DNA of 64,000 nucleotides from Pseudomonas sp. 21. GTDB lineage: Bacteria; Pseudomonadota; Gammaproteobacteria; Pseudomonadales; Pseudomonadaceae. The position numbers were made by a program, and so were the translations under genes. Below the pieces are notes generated by a model. The model was not told where the DNA came from. It saw nothing but the letters and a program-made list of their open reading frames with translations, and searched no databases. The stretch is from NCBI RefSeq assembly GCF_000955805.1, contig NZ_JYOA01000003.1:87540-151539 (forward strand). Direction: 5' to 3'. Position 1 is the stretch's first letter. Each line of letters opens with the position of its first letter. Below, piece after piece: positions 17,888 through 28,237 of this stretch.

Positions 17888-18700
17888 ATGCAGCTCACGC
17901 GTCGGATGGTTCGTGCCGTCTTTATTCTGTCAGCCAGTCTCCTGGCTGCGACGGTCGCTGCCGAACCGGGTGCGGAGCTTTCCAGCCCCACTGCCGGCTG
18001 GCGTTATTCCGGCCTGACCGATGATCCCAGCGTCCCGCGCGTGGCCTATCCCACGCCTCCCATCGACCGTGGTGACGTTCGTGGCCGCAGCCTGATCGAA
18101 GGGCACCTGCGCGAAGTCTCCGGCGTCGACCGTGCCCAGCGCCTGGTGGTCAACGGCAATCCCCTCCCGCTCTACACCGATGCCGAAGGAAAATTCGTTC
18201 GCCCCTACAACTTCGGTGCGGGTAGCAACAGCGTTGCGGTCAGCAGCGACCAGGGCAAATCCCTCAAGCGCGTGCAGTTCTATGAAGCCAACCATGGCCG
18301 CATCCCGCCGCGCATCCGCCTGGCCCTGGGCTGGAACGACCCCAAGGCCGAACTCGACCTGCATATCGTCACGCCCGATGGGCAGCATGCCTTCTGGGCG
18401 CAGCCGCGCCTGAGCAACGGCGGCGGCCTGGACCCGGATGGCGTCGACGGCCCCGGCCCGGAAATGTTCACCATGGCCGCGCCGCTGCACGGCACCTACC
18501 TGGTCTACGTGAACTACTGGGGCAACTACAACGCCAGCCAGGGTTACAACTTCCAGGAAGGCAATCACGAGCAGGACGTGATCACCGCCGAGATCAACCT
18601 GGTGTTCAACGAAAATACCGTCAACGAGAAGCGCGAGACCTTCGTGGTGCCCATGCGGACCATCGGTGATCTGGTGCTGGTGAAGACCTTCAACTACTGA
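17888..18700 (+). CDS. magA: MagA, DUF2135 periplasmic protein of the mag operon
   Basis: This 270-residue exported protein is first in the A2M operon. It has a signal peptide (basic LTRRMVR, hydrophobic core, ending VAAEP) and a C-terminal DUF2135 domain with ELDLHIVTPDG and GTYLVYVNYWG. ATG 17888 is preferred because AAGG is spaced about right from it; in-frame ATGs at 17882 and 17867 are alternatives. It is a distant paralogue of the last gene, magF, which shares the DLDLHLVTPDG and YLVYVNYYG signatures. The role is unknown beyond its constant linkage to MagD; in P. aeruginosa mag genes are reported to be under post-transcriptional RetS/Rsm-linked control. Confidence 0.85.
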   Translation: MQLTRRMVRAVFILSASLLAATVAAEPGAELSSPTAGWRYSGLTDDPSVPRVAYPTPPIDRGDVRGRSLIEGHLREVSGVDRAQRLVVNGNPLPLYTDAEGKFVRPYNFGAGSNSVAVSSDQGKSLKRVQFYEANHGRIPPRIRLALGWNDPKAELDLHIVTPDGQHAFWAQPRLSNGGGLDPDGVDGPGPEMFTMAAPLHGTYLVYVNYWGNYNASQGYNFQEGNHEQDVITAEINLVFNENTVNEKRETFVVPMRTIGDLVLVKTFNY

Positions 18701-18738
18701 ATTCGCCCCTCGCAGGGATGACACGGGACAAGCGATCC

Positions 18739-20490
18739 ATGAGCGACAATACGCCCTCCAGCAGCCAAGACAGCACCCCTTCGCCGACGCCGGCCCAGGC
18801 CCCGAGCCGTGGCCCGCTGATCGCCATCGGCGCGCTCGCCGCCGCGCTGGTCGCCGGTGGCCTGGCCCTGGCCTTTGGCCTGATTCCCGCCTTCCATTCG
18901 GCGCCGGTAGGCACTCTGGAGGCACCGGAAAACCCGGAAGTGGCCCGCGACCTCAAGCGCCCGGACGCGCTGATCGAGAGCGCCTCCCTCAGCCAACTGC
19001 CCAAGGCGGTGCTGGAAGTGCCGCTGCTGCGCGACGTGCTGACCGAGGACTTCGTCTTCTACTACGAGAACAACGCCGACCGCCTGGGCCTGACCGGTAC
19101 GCTGCGGCGCATCGTCTACGAGCATGACCTGACCCTGAAGGACAGCGTGATCGAGGAGCTGCTCGACCAGCCGGCCCAGGTCGCCCTGTGGCGCGGTGCC
19201 GATGGCCGTCTGCGCGACTTCATGGTGGTGCTCAAGCGCGGCGGCCTGGCCAAGGTGCTGGAGCCGCTGGCCAAGGTCGCAGCCGATGACACCCAACTGA
19301 AGAAGGTTGCGGACATCCAGGTGAAGGGCAGTGCCACGCCCGTCTACAGCCTGCGTTACGGCGCCGAGAAAACCTTGCTGTTCGTCTCCCGTGGCGACCA
19401 GATGCTGGTGCTGTCCAATCCGAAGATGCTCTTCCCCAACCCGGACTACGACAATCTGGGCGAGCCCGATGCTGCCATCGCCAAGGACCTGGGCAGCGCG
19501 CTGGAAGGTGAGCCGCTGTTCGCCAGGGACTTAGCCCTGGAGCCGCGCGGCGAGCTGAAGCAGCGCATCACCCTGAGCGCCGGCGTGCTCGCCATGGGCT
19601 ACCAGCGCTTGATCCCGACCTTCGCCGGTGTGCGCTTCGAACAGGGCAAGGACGGTTGGCACAGCTACCTGGCGCTCAATGAAGTGGCACGTCAGCCGGA
19701 CCTGGATTTCACCCCCGTCTGGCAGGCCATGCCCATGGGCGCCAGTGCCTGCGTCGCGCTGCCGGTTACGCCGGGGCTGTACGACAACATGCTGGTGAAG
19801 CTGGGCGCCGAGCAGAAGATGGCCGCGGCCTTCTCCGAGCACCTTTCCGGTGCTGCCGGCCTCTGCTGGTACCCGGAGTCGCGCCTGCACTCGCCGCTGC
19901 TCGCAGTGAAGCTCGACGCACCCGCCAGCCCCGAGCTGGACGATCAACTGGGCAAGCTGTTCGGCAGCATGATCGGCGCCTACGAGGCCAATGTGGAGGC
20001 GGGCGCCTTCGAGGTGGAAAGTCGTGCCGAAGGCGATGGTCGCCTCTGGCAGCGCCAGGTCAGCTCGCGCTTCGGCCAGTACCCGGCCAGCGAGGCGGAG
20101 AATCCCGACCAGGTCAGCGGCAACGGCTTCTTCCGTGTCAGCCTGCTGCGCGATGGCAACACCCTGCTGTTCTCCATCGACGACAAGCTGCTCGACAAGG
20201 CGCGCAATACCCTGGCCAAGCGCTACCCGCCGCTGGCCGACGTGCTGCCCAAGGATGCAGTGGTGCCGGCCTACCTGGCGCCCACGACGCTGTCCGAGCT
20301 GCTCAAGCGCGAAACCCTCGACAGCCTGCCGCAGGACCTCGAGCCGGTGTTCCGCAACGCCGCCGATACGCTGCTCCTGCCGCGCCTGAAGACGCTCGCT
20401 GGCAACGGCTCCTACGCCCTGACCCTGCCGGCCGGCAGCGAGCCGAGCGGCGAATGGGAGTGGCTGCCGCTGGACTGGAAGGCGCTGTGA
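18739..20490 (+). CDS. magB: MagB, DUF2138 protein
   Basis: The 583-residue product has a short cytoplasmic N-terminus rich in Ser/Pro/Thr, one membrane segment (about residues 26-48), and a large periplasmic domain of the DUF2138 family (YfaA-like). The text [23 protein letters not shown] is typical of the family. No catalytic motif is recognised. It starts 38 bp after magA; ATG 18718 would add seven residues. Its stop overlaps the GTG start of magC by 4 bp, which suggests coupled translation. It is known only as a fixed member of the YfaS-type A2M operon. Confidence 0.83.
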   Translation: MSDNTPSSSQDSTPSPTPAQAPSRGPLIAIGALAAALVAGGLALAFGLIPAFHSAPVGTLEAPENPEVARDLKRPDALIESASLSQLPKAVLEVPLLRDVLTEDFVFYYENNADRLGLTGTLRRIVYEHDLTLKDSVIEELLDQPAQVALWRGADGRLRDFMVVLKRGGLAKVLEPLAKVAADDTQLKKVADIQVKGSATPVYSLRYGAEKTLLFVSRGDQMLVLSNPKMLFPNPDYDNLGEPDAAIAKDLGSALEGEPLFARDLALEPRGELKQRITLSAGVLAMGYQRLIPTFAGVRFEQGKDGWHSYLALNEVARQPDLDFTPVWQAMPMGASACVALPVTPGLYDNMLVKLGAEQKMAAAFSEHLSGAAGLCWYPESRLHSPLLAVKLDAPASPELDDQLGKLFGSMIGAYEANVEAGAFEVESRAEGDGRLWQRQVSSRFGQYPASEAENPDQVSGNGFFRVSLLRDGNTLLFSIDDKLLDKARNTLAKRYPPLADVLPKDAVVPAYLAPTTLSELLKRETLDSLPQDLEPVFRNAADTLLLPRLKTLAGNGSYALTLPAGSEPSGEWEWLPLDWKAL

Positions 20491-21119
20491 TCCGCAAACC
20501 CCTCACACTGCTTGCCGGTCTGCTTGTCGCCACGCTGGCGCACGCAACGGAGCCGGCGCTGGATGCACAGCAGACCCAGGTGTTCCGCGCCTGGTTCGTG
20601 CGCATCGCCGAGGAGCAGCTGCGCCGTGGGCCGAACCCGCGCTGGTATCAGCAGGACTGCGCCGGTCTCGTGCGCTTCGCCGCCAACGAGGCGCTGAAGG
20701 TGCACGACGCCAAGTGGCTGCGCGCCAACGGTATGTCCAACCGCTACCTGCCGCCGGAACTGGAACTGTCCGACGCGCAGCGCAATCTCGCGCAGACCTG
20801 GCAGCAGGGCGGCGGCAAGACCGGCCCCTACGTCAACGCGATCAAACTCGTTCAGTACAACAGCCAGTTCGTTGGCCGCGACCTCAATCAGGCGCGTCCC
20901 GGCGATCTGATGTTCTTCGACCAGGGCGATGACCAGCATCTGATGATCTGGATGGGCCGCGACATCGCTTATCACACCGGCACTCGTACGGCGACCGACA
21001 ACGGCATGCGCTCGGTCAGCCTGCAACAACTCATGACATGGAAGGACACCCGATGGATACCCGACGAATCCAATCCCAACTTTATCGGCGTCTATCGCTT
21101 GTCCTTCCTGACCCGATGA
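20487..21119 (+). CDS. magC: MagC, DUF1175 protein with NlpC/P60-like motifs
   Basis: This 210-residue exported protein (signal peptide to about ATLAHA) belongs to DUF1175 (YfaT-like). I see the layout of an NlpC/P60 papain-like peptidase: Cys58 in DCAGLVRF, then GDLMFFD, then His151 in DQHLMIWMG, and a possible third residue His163 in AYHTG. Such enzymes cut peptidoglycan peptides or related amides. This assignment is motif-based and not confirmed. The start is GTG 20487, overlapping the magB stop (GTGA); the stop overlaps the magD start (ATGA), so magB, magC and magD are translationally coupled. Confidence 0.82.
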   Translation: MIRKPLTLLAGLLVATLAHATEPALDAQQTQVFRAWFVRIAEEQLRRGPNPRWYQQDCAGLVRFAANEALKVHDAKWLRANGMSNRYLPPELELSDAQRNLAQTWQQGGGKTGPYVNAIKLVQYNSQFVGRDLNQARPGDLMFFDQGDDQHLMIWMGRDIAYHTGTRTATDNGMRSVSLQQLMTWKDTRWIPDESNPNFIGVYRLSFLTR

Positions 21120-24100
21120 ACGCGCTGCGCGGCATTGCCGCTGCCCTGGCCTGCGCCGGCCTGTTCGCCGCCGCGCCCGCGATCGTGCAGGCGGACGACG
21201 ACGTCCCTGCGAGCAACTACACGCCCATGGCCGGCGAGTCGTTCTTCCTGCTGGCCGACTCCAGCTTCGCTTCCGACGAAGTGGCCAAGGTGCGCCTGGA
21301 AGCGCCGGGCCGCGATTACCGCCGCTATCGCATGGAGCCTTACGGTGGCGCGGACATCCGCGTCTACCGCATCGACCAGCCGCTGGACTTCCTCAAGCGC
21401 CAGAAGAACCTGCACCGTGTGCTGTCCGAAGGGCAGTTCAAGGGCGAGGGCCTCTCCAACACCCTGGCCTACCTGTGGGACAACTGGTACCGCAAGTCGC
21501 GTCGGGTGATGCAGCGGACCTTCTCCTACGAGTCGCGCCAGCAGGTCACCGAAGTGGTGCCCGAGCTGAGGATGGGCAATACCATGCGTGCCCCGACGCC
21601 GTATGACCCACAGCCGCAGTACGCGCCGATCCCCGGCTTGCCGATGGTCAGCCAGTTCCGCTACCCGCTGTGGGACGCCAAGCCGATCCAGCCGCCCAAG
21701 GAAGTCACCCTGGCCGGCTCCTCCAGCGAATTCATCAACGTCGCTCCCGGCAACGTCTACGTGCCGCTGGGCAAGTTGAAGCCCGGCCTGTATCTGGTCG
21801 AAGCGCTGGTTGGCAAATACCGCGCCACCACCGTGGTGTTTGTTTCCAACAGCGTCGCGGTGAGCAAGATCGCCGGTAACGAGCTGCTGGTCTGGACCGC
21901 GCGCAAGCATGAAGGCACGCCGGTGGGCGGCGCCAAGGTGCTGTGGACCGACGGCCTGGGCGTGATGAGCAGCGGCAGCAGCGACGCCGATGGCCTGCTG
22001 CGCCTGCAGCACGTCAGCCCCGAGCGCTCCTTCGTGATCGGCGAGGACGAGGAGGGCGGTGTCTTCGTCTCCGAGAACTTCTATTACGACAGCGAAATCT
22101 ACGACACCAAGCTCTACGCCTTCACCGACCGCCCGCTGTACCGTCCGGGTGACTGGGTGTCGCTGAAGATTGTCGGTCGTGAGTTCAAGAACTCCCGCGA
22201 ATCGCAGGCTCCGCAGGCTGCCCCGCTGCGCCTGTCGGTGATCGACGCCGCCGGTACCACGCTGCAGACGCTGGACCTCAAGTACGACGCGAAAAGCGGC
22301 ACCAACGGCCGCTTCCAGCTGCCGGCCAATGCCGTCGCCGGCGGTTACGAGCTGCGTTTCGATTACCGCGACCAGACCTACAGCAGTGCCTTCCGCGTTG
22401 CCGAGTACATCAAGCCGCATTTCGAGATTTCCCTCGACCTGGCCAAGCCTGACTTCAAGACAGGCGAGCCGGTGAAGGGCAACCTGATCCTGCTCTACCC
22501 CGACGGCAAGCCTGTGGCCAACGCGCGCCTGGAGCTGAGCCTGCGCGCCCAGCAGCTGTCCATGGTGGACAACGAACTGCAGTATCTCGGCCAGTTCCCC
22601 GTGGAGCTGTCCAGCGCGCAGATCACCACCGACGCCCAGGGCCGCGCCGCGCTGGACCTGCCGGCGGCGGAGAAACCCAGTCGCTACATGCTCACTGTGT
22701 TCGCCAGCGATGGTGCTGCGTACCGCGTGAAGACCAGCAAGGAAATCCTCATCGAGCGTGGCGCCGCGCGCTATCGCGTGAGCGCGCCGCAGCGCTTCAG
22801 CGCCGCTGGCGACAAGGTCGAATTCAGCTACGCCGCCGAACAACAGACGCAGATTTTGCCGACCGCCTACCGCTGGCTGCGCCTGGAAGACCGCAGCAGC
22901 GGCGACGGCGCGGTGGCCGACGGCAAGTTCGCCATCACCTTCGACAAGCCCGGCACCTATAGCGTCGAGCTGCGCGACAAGGCCGGCCAATTGCTCGGCG
23001 GTACTGGCCACTCGGTCAGCGGCGATGGCGTGAAGGCCGTGCCGGGCACGGTGGAAATCGTCCTCGACAAGGCCGAGTACAAGGCCGGTGAAGAAGCGCT
23101 GGCGCTGATCACCTTCCCCGAACCGGTGGACGACGCGCTGCTGTCGCTGGAGCGCGACAAGGTCGAGGCCACCGCGCTGCTGTCCAAGGGCGGCGACTGG
23201 CTGAAGCTGGAGAAGCTCAACCCGACCCAGTATCGCGCGCGCATTCCGGTGAAGGCCGAGTTCTCACCGAACCTGACCTTCTCCGTGCTCTACACCCGCA
23301 GCGGCGACTACAGCTTCCAGAACGCCGGCATCAAGGTCGCGGTGCCGCAGGTGGAAATCGCCGTCAGCACCGACAAGGAACGCTACGAGCCGGGCGAGAC
23401 GGTCACCGTCAACCTCGACACCACCTATGCCGGCAAGCCCGTCTCCAGCCACCTCACCGTGAGCGTGGTGGACGAGATGATCTACGCGCTGCAGCCGGAG
23501 ATCGCGCCGGGCATCGACCAGTTCTTCTACCACCCGCGCCGCAACAACGTGCGCACCAGCGCCAGCCTCGCGTTCATCAGCTATGACGTGGCATTGCCGG
23601 GCACGCCCAGCGCCCCCGGCCGCGCCAACCGCAGCGAGCGTGGCGTGAAGGTGCTGGAGCGCCCGCGCCGCGAGGAAGTGGACACCGCCGCCTGGGAACC
23701 CGAGCTGGTCACCGACGCCAACGGCAAGGCCCAGTTCAAGTTCCGCATGCCGGATTCCCTGACCCGCTGGCGCATCACCGCCCGTGCCATGGATGACGAA
23801 GGCCAGGTTGGCCAGAAGAAACAGTTCATCCGCTCGGAGAAACCGCTGTACCTGAAGTGGAGCGGCCCGAAGCGCTTCCGCACAGGCGATGCGCCGGACC
23901 TTGGTCTGTTCGTCTTCAACCAGGGAGAGCAGGACACCAAGGCCGAACTGCTGGTCCGCGCCAATGGCGAGGAGAAGACCCAGGCGCTGGAGCTCAAGCG
24001 CGGCGTCAACTACATCGCCCTGCCCAAGCAGCCGCTCAGCGACGGCGACTGGAGTGTGGAACTGCGCCAGGACGGCCAGGTGCGCGACAGCCTTGGCGTG

Positions 24101-25669
24101 CACTTCAGTCTCGTGGCGGACAGCTGGCAGGTGCTGCAGTCCAAACCGTTGCAGGTCAACGCGCAGAACACGCCGCTGCAGCTGCCGGCGGATGCTCGCG
24201 ATGTGAGCCTGCGCCTGGATGACAGCGCCCAGGCGCTGCTGCGCGGCAATCTGGATTCGCTGCTCGACTATCCGTGGGGTGGCGTCGAGCAGACCGCCAG
24301 CCAACTGCTGCCGCTGAGCGTCGCCTACCCGATGCTGGCCAGTGGCGAGCCGCGTGTACGTGATCGCCTGCGCCTGATCCTGCAGACCAGCCGCCTGCGC
24401 CTGGTGCAGATGGCTGGCCCGGACGCCTACTTCACCTGGTGGGGCGGCGAAGACAACGACGCCTTCCTCACTGCGTATGCCTACTACGCCGACTGGCACG
24501 CCAGCCGCGCGCTGGAAATCCAGCTGCCGCCGGACCACTGGCAGCGTGTGCTGGAACTCTACTCCGCGCGCGCCAGCGCAACGCCGCTGCTACAGCGTGC
24601 GCTGATCCTGGCCTTTGCCCGCGACATGCAACTGCCGGTGCAGACCCTGGTCAGCGGCCTGCTCACCGACCTGGAAAACGCCGGCAACGGCGAGGCAGCG
24701 AAGTCCGTGAACGACTTCGACAGCGACGACAGCCTGGTCATGGGCCAGCCGGACTCCGAGCTGGGGCTGGCGGTGGCTCGCGTGCTGACCGCCAGCCTGG
24801 CCGAGCAGAACAAGGTCGCGCTGCCGCCGGGCTTCGCCAAGCAACTGGATGGCGCACGCCTGAAGCTGAACACCAGCGACCAGCCGTTCGCCCGCGCCGT
24901 GCAGCTCTACAGCGGTAGCGTGGACGCCAGCCGCGCTCGCGCACTGCTGCTGAGCCTGGCGCCGCAGCAGTCCACCGTCGAACGCGCCCTGGCGCTGACC
25001 TGGATGCAGCGCGCCGTGGCCGAGGCCCCGGCCGCCGAATTGCCCAAGCCGGTGGTGGACTGGAAGGAAGGCCACAGCACCACGGGTGACGCCTTCTGGC
25101 AATGGCAGGGCAAGGAGGTGCCAGCGCAGCTGGACCTGAGCGCCGCGCCGTCGCGTCCGCTCAATGCTTCCGTGACCTTCCGCAGCGCCGAAGCGCCGGC
25201 CAGCCCGTTGCCGGTGACCATCAAGCGCCGCCTGCTGCGCCTGGTGCCCGGCGAAGACGCCTTCGCCTTCAAGGCCGAGGAGCTGGGTGACAAACCGCTG
25301 TCCAGCGACGAGCTGTACCTGGACGAAGTAACCCTGACCACCGACCAGGCGCAAGCCCTGCGCTACGGCATGCTGGAAGTACCGCTGCCGCCGGGCGCGG
25401 ACGTCGAGCGCACCACCTGGGGCCTGCAGATCAGTGGCCTGGGCGGCGTCGAGGCGACCAGCCTGGAGCGCGCGCGCAACGAGCCGGGCGACCTGTTCTA
25501 CGGCGTGCCGGTGGATACCCTGGGCGGCGAGCTGCGCTTCCGGCATCTGGTCCGTTTCTCGCAGAAGGGCGAGTTCGTCCTGCCGCCGGCGCGTTACCAG
25601 CGCCTCTATGCGCCGCAGGAGCAGGCGCTGGAGCAGCAGCCGGCCCTGGCGAAGATCAAGGTCCAGTAA
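21116..25669 (+). CDS. magD: MagD, alpha-2-macroglobulin homologue (YfaS type, no thioester)
   Basis: This 1517-residue protein is the A2M of the mag operon. A signal peptide (ending about VQADDD) leads into MG domains, with [14 protein letters not shown] marking MG-type domains near residue 340. An A2M domain follows with [14 protein letters not shown], then a thioester-domain helix barrel. At the thioester position the sequence is GGVEQ (Gly1056-Val-Glu-Gln1059), so the reactive cysteine is absent, as expected for the YfaS clade. P. aeruginosa MagD is a periplasmic, protease-binding A2M homologue, reported in a complex with other Mag proteins. The start is ATG 21116, overlapping the magC stop. 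Confidence 0.93.
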   Translation: MNALRGIAAALACAGLFAAAPAIVQADDDVPASNYTPMAGESFFLLADSSFASDEVAKVRLEAPGRDYRRYRMEPYGGADIRVYRIDQPLDFLKRQKNLHRVLSEGQFKGEGLSNTLAYLWDNWYRKSRRVMQRTFSYESRQQVTEVVPELRMGNTMRAPTPYDPQPQYAPIPGLPMVSQFRYPLWDAKPIQPPKEVTLAGSSSEFINVAPGNVYVPLGKLKPGLYLVEALVGKYRATTVVFVSNSVAVSKIAGNELLVWTARKHEGTPVGGAKVLWTDGLGVMSSGSSDADGLLRLQHVSPERSFVIGEDEEGGVFVSENFYYDSEIYDTKLYAFTDRPLYRPGDWVSLKIVGREFKNSRESQAPQAAPLRLSVIDAAGTTLQTLDLKYDAKSGTNGRFQLPANAVAGGYELRFDYRDQTYSSAFRVAEYIKPHFEISLDLAKPDFKTGEPVKGNLILLYPDGKPVANARLELSLRAQQLSMVDNELQYLGQFPVELSSAQITTDAQGRAALDLPAAEKPSRYMLTVFASDGAAYRVKTSKEILIERGAARYRVSAPQRFSAAGDKVEFSYAAEQQTQILPTAYRWLRLEDRSSGDGAVADGKFAITFDKPGTYSVELRDKAGQLLGGTGHSVSGDGVKAVPGTVEIVLDKAEYKAGEEALALITFPEPVDDALLSLERDKVEATALLSKGGDWLKLEKLNPTQYRARIPVKAEFSPNLTFSVLYTRSGDYSFQNAGIKVAVPQVEIAVSTDKERYEPGETVTVNLDTTYAGKPVSSHLTVSVVDEMIYALQPEIAPGIDQFFYHPRRNNVRTSASLAFISYDVALPGTPSAPGRANRSERGVKVLERPRREEVDTAAWEPELVTDANGKAQFKFRMPDSLTRWRITARAMDDEGQVGQKKQFIRSEKPLYLKWSGPKRFRTGDAPDLGLFVFNQGEQDTKAELLVRANGEEKTQALELKRGVNYIALPKQPLSDGDWSVELRQDGQVRDSLGVHFSLVADSWQVLQSKPLQVNAQNTPLQLPADARDVSLRLDDSAQALLRGNLDSLLDYPWGGVEQTASQLLPLSVAYPMLASGEPRVRDRLRLILQTSRLRLVQMAGPDAYFTWWGGEDNDAFLTAYAYYADWHASRALEIQLPPDHWQRVLELYSARASATPLLQRALILAFARDMQLPVQTLVSGLLTDLENAGNGEAAKSVNDFDSDDSLVMGQPDSELGLAVARVLTASLAEQNKVALPPGFAKQLDGARLKLNTSDQPFARAVQLYSGSVDASRARALLLSLAPQQSTVERALALTWMQRAVAEAPAAELPKPVVDWKEGHSTTGDAFWQWQGKEVPAQLDLSAAPSRPLNASVTFRSAEAPASPLPVTIKRRLLRLVPGEDAFAFKAEELGDKPLSSDELYLDEVTLTTDQAQALRYGMLEVPLPPGADVERTTWGLQISGLGGVEATSLERARNEPGDLFYGVPVDTLGGELRFRHLVRFSQKGEFVLPPARYQRLYAPQEQALEQQPALAKIKVQ

Positions 25670-25672
25670 TCC

Positions 25673-27316
25673 ATGCGCGCGCGCCTTGCCGGGCTGATCC
25701 TGCTGTTGCCGCTGAGCGCCCTCGCGGCGCCCGGGTCGCAAGAGCCGGCGCAGCTGGCCTGGCGCACTGCGCAGGGTGATGAGCTGCTGCGGCTCGGGCC
25801 GCAGCAGGTACTCGATCGCCAGCCCTTGCCGGCTGAGCTGAAAGCGCCGCTGGGCAGCCTGTGGAAGCTGTTTGTCTATGCCTGGCTGAACGACACCCAT
25901 CAGCAGGAGCCGGCCTATCAGTGCCGAGGCGAGAGCAAGGAAGAAGTCTATTGCTGCGCGGCCGGGCAGAGCATCGAGCGCGACGCCGCGCTGGTGAAGT
26001 CCTGCGGCCTGTACTTCCAGCCGCAGCGCCTGGGCATCGCGGGTTCGGTCTGGCAGCAATACTGGCAGGCGCGCCATGCGCCGGAATGGATCGTCCGGTT
26101 GGACAAGCTGGCGCCGCAAACCGAAGTGCCGGTCGCCGAGTTACTCGATCAACTTCAACATCTGCCGGCCCAGGAGCAGGCGCGAAAGGTCTTGCTCGAT
26201 GTCAGCCTTGCCGCCGATGACGGCCGCGCCCCCGCCGTTCTGGGTGGACGCCTGCGGGTGAAGACCTGGAGCTGGGATGAGAACGGCAGGCGCGAAGGCG
26301 GCTTTGCCGGTTGGCTGGTGGACGGCACGCCGCTCTGGGCGCGCGGACCGGGCACCAGCAAGACGGTGCTGGCGACGTACGGCACTGCCATCGGTGCCGC
26401 ACTGCCGGCCCCGTGGCCAAGCGATCCGGGCCGTTGCGTCGAGGTCGGGCTGTTCAGCCGCTATCCGCTGAAGGAGGTCTACGACGCGCGCAATCAACCT
26501 GCCGCCGAGGGCTTGCTGGCAGGCCGGCAGAACGTACTGTTCGCCAACGGGGTTCGCCTCGACGTGGACAGCCGCGGCGATCTGTTCCTCGAACGCAGCC
26601 CCCAGGGGCCGCGCCTGACTGCCCGTCTTTCCCGCGAGGAATACGTTGCACGAGTGCTGGATCGCGAGGCATCGGCCACGCCGCCGGAAGCCGCCAAGGC
26701 GCTGGCGGTGACCATCCGCACCTACCTGTTGCAGAACGGCGCCCCGCGCGGCGACTGCCTGAGCATCGACGACAGCAGCCAGCGCCAGCGCGTGGCGCCG
26801 CGACCGGCCAGCGAGGCGGCGCGCGGCATCGCCGCCTGGACCGCCGATCTGGTATTGGCTGGCGGTACTGTCACTTATCACTCGGACGAGGCAGGGCAGT
26901 CGAAACTCTCCTGGCGCGACGCCCAGGGGCAGGCCGCCAAGGGCCTGCGCTATGACGCGATCCTCGCCCGCGCATTCCCGCGCACCAGCCTGAGCCGCTG
27001 GAGCAACCCGACCGCGGCCTGCCAGCCGCTGCCGGAGGCCGAGCGCTGGCTGCAGGCGCAGCGCCGCGAATGGCGTCCGCGCCTGGAAACCGAGGCGGGC
27101 TACGAGGAATTGCAGTCCTTCGCCGTGTGTCGCCTGAGCAGCGGCCGGCCCTACGTCGACCGCGAACGCCAGCGCATCTTCGTGCGTGGCCTGTATTCCC
27201 AGCAGGACCGCCTCGACCTGGCTCACGAATACCTGCACCTGGCCTTCCAGGCGCACCCCAATGGACAAGACGAGGGCTACGTGGAAAGCCTGGCCCGTCG
27301 CCTGATACTGGAATGA
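25673..27316 (+). CDS. magE: MagE, DUF2300 protein, possible PBP-like/SpoIID-like fusion
   Basis: This 547-residue exported protein (signal peptide ending ALAAPG) is of the DUF2300 (YfaQ-like) family and starts 3 bp after magD. In the N-terminal half I see Ser62-Leu-Trp-Lys65, Ser110-Cys-Gly and Lys230-Thr-Val. Their order and spacing resemble the SxxK, SxN/SxV and KTG motifs of penicilloyl-serine transferases, but the second and third motifs are altered. In the C-terminal half, EEYVARVLDREAS followed by PPEAAKALAVTIRTYLL resembles SpoIID lytic transglycosylases, with Glu332 at the catalytic position. Both are inference from motifs. Its stop overlaps the magF start. Confidence 0.82.
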   Translation: MRARLAGLILLLPLSALAAPGSQEPAQLAWRTAQGDELLRLGPQQVLDRQPLPAELKAPLGSLWKLFVYAWLNDTHQQEPAYQCRGESKEEVYCCAAGQSIERDAALVKSCGLYFQPQRLGIAGSVWQQYWQARHAPEWIVRLDKLAPQTEVPVAELLDQLQHLPAQEQARKVLLDVSLAADDGRAPAVLGGRLRVKTWSWDENGRREGGFAGWLVDGTPLWARGPGTSKTVLATYGTAIGAALPAPWPSDPGRCVEVGLFSRYPLKEVYDARNQPAAEGLLAGRQNVLFANGVRLDVDSRGDLFLERSPQGPRLTARLSREEYVARVLDREASATPPEAAKALAVTIRTYLLQNGAPRGDCLSIDDSSQRQRVAPRPASEAARGIAAWTADLVLAGGTVTYHSDEAGQSKLSWRDAQGQAAKGLRYDAILARAFPRTSLSRWSNPTAACQPLPEAERWLQAQRREWRPRLETEAGYEELQSFAVCRLSSGRPYVDRERQRIFVRGLYSQQDRLDLAHEYLHLAFQAHPNGQDEGYVESLARRLILE

Positions 27317-28137
27317 TCGACATGAAACTTGCCCATGCGCTCCGCCTGTCTCTGCTCGCCAGCCTGATACCGCTGGGCGTGCAGGCCGCCGAATCGCCGA
27401 TCCGCCTGGATACTCCGCTGGGCGGCTGGCGTGCGGGCGACGGCGACAAGGCCGACTTCCGGCAGACGGTGAACTACCCGGCGTCCTCGGTGAACGCGCG
27501 GGACGACCAGTCCGATACCGCGCGCATCCGTGGCGAAATCCGTGGGTTGCCCAAGGACAGCAAGGAGCCGGCGCGTCTGGTGGTCAACGGCGTGGCCATG
27601 CCGATGCGGGTCGAGAACGATGGCAGGTTCGACCGTCCCTTTGCCTTCCCGGCCGGTTCCAACAGTGTCGAGGTCATCAGCCCGGACGGCCAGCAGCACA
27701 AGCGCGTGCAGTTCTACCACGGCGGCGGTGGCGGCGAGGTAGCGGCGAAGCTGCGGGTCTTGCTGTCCTGGGACTCGGACAACACCGACCTCGACCTGCA
27801 CCTGGTGACGCCCGATGGCGGACACGTCTGGTACGGCAACCGCTCACTGCCCAACGGCGCGGCCCAGGACGTCGACGTGACCACCGGCTACGGCCCGGAA
27901 ATCATCGCCAGCCCGACGCCGCTCAGGGGGCAGTATCTGGTCTATGTGAACTATTACGGCGGCGGCTGGAGCTCGGATGAAAGCTCCGGCGACGTGAACG
28001 CGGCCAAGCCGTTGACCACGGCGCAGGTGACCATCGTCACGGAGGAGGGCACGGTGAACGAGAAGCAGGAGTCCTTCCTGATCCCGATGCGCCAGCCGGG
28101 TGAGCTGACCCTGGTGAAGCGGTTCAGTTATCCGTAA
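27313..28137 (+). CDS. magF: MagF, DUF2135 periplasmic protein
   Basis: This 274-residue exported protein ends the operon. A signal peptide (MKLAHALR, hydrophobic core, VQAAE) is followed by a DUF2135 domain with DLDLHLVTPDG, GYGPEI and GQYLVYVNYYGGG. It is the paralogue of magA, so DUF2135 proteins bracket the operon. ATG 27313 overlaps the magE stop (ATGA) and is taken as the start; ATG 27322, three codons on, puts the basic MKLAHALR directly at the signal-peptide start and is an alternative. No terminator with a T tract follows; the palindromes at 28155-28225 may serve to end or stabilise the mRNA. Confidence 0.83.
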   Translation: MIDMKLAHALRLSLLASLIPLGVQAAESPIRLDTPLGGWRAGDGDKADFRQTVNYPASSVNARDDQSDTARIRGEIRGLPKDSKEPARLVVNGVAMPMRVENDGRFDRPFAFPAGSNSVEVISPDGQQHKRVQFYHGGGGGEVAAKLRVLLSWDSDNTDLDLHLVTPDGGHVWYGNRSLPNGAAQDVDVTTGYGPEIIASPTPLRGQYLVYVNYYGGGWSSDESSGDVNAAKPLTTAQVTIVTEEGTVNEKQESFLIPMRQPGELTLVKRFSYP

Positions 28138-28154
28138 CGGAAGCTGAACACCGC

Positions 28155-28225
28155 GTAGGAGCGGACTCTGTCCGCGATGGCATCCGGCGCGATGCGTACC
28201 TATCGCGGACGAAGTCCGCTCCTAC
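28155..28225. repeat. REPIN-like pair of inverted REP palindromes
   Basis: Two REP-type units (28155-28180 and 28199-28225) face each other across a short spacer. Each starts with GTAGGAGCGGAC on its strand and contains an internal palindrome (GCGGAC...GTCCGC). The form matches the GTAGGAGCGNRC class of Pseudomonas REP sequences. They sit between the convergent ends of magF and the CMD gene, the usual place for REPINs, and could fold into a long hairpin in RNA from either strand. Confidence 0.75.
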
Positions 28226-28237
28226 CTAGAGGTCGAG

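Noticed and set aside
28138-28237. Possible Rho-independent terminator after magF
   Set aside because: The palindromes there match the REP pattern and have no T run, so REPIN is the better explanation.
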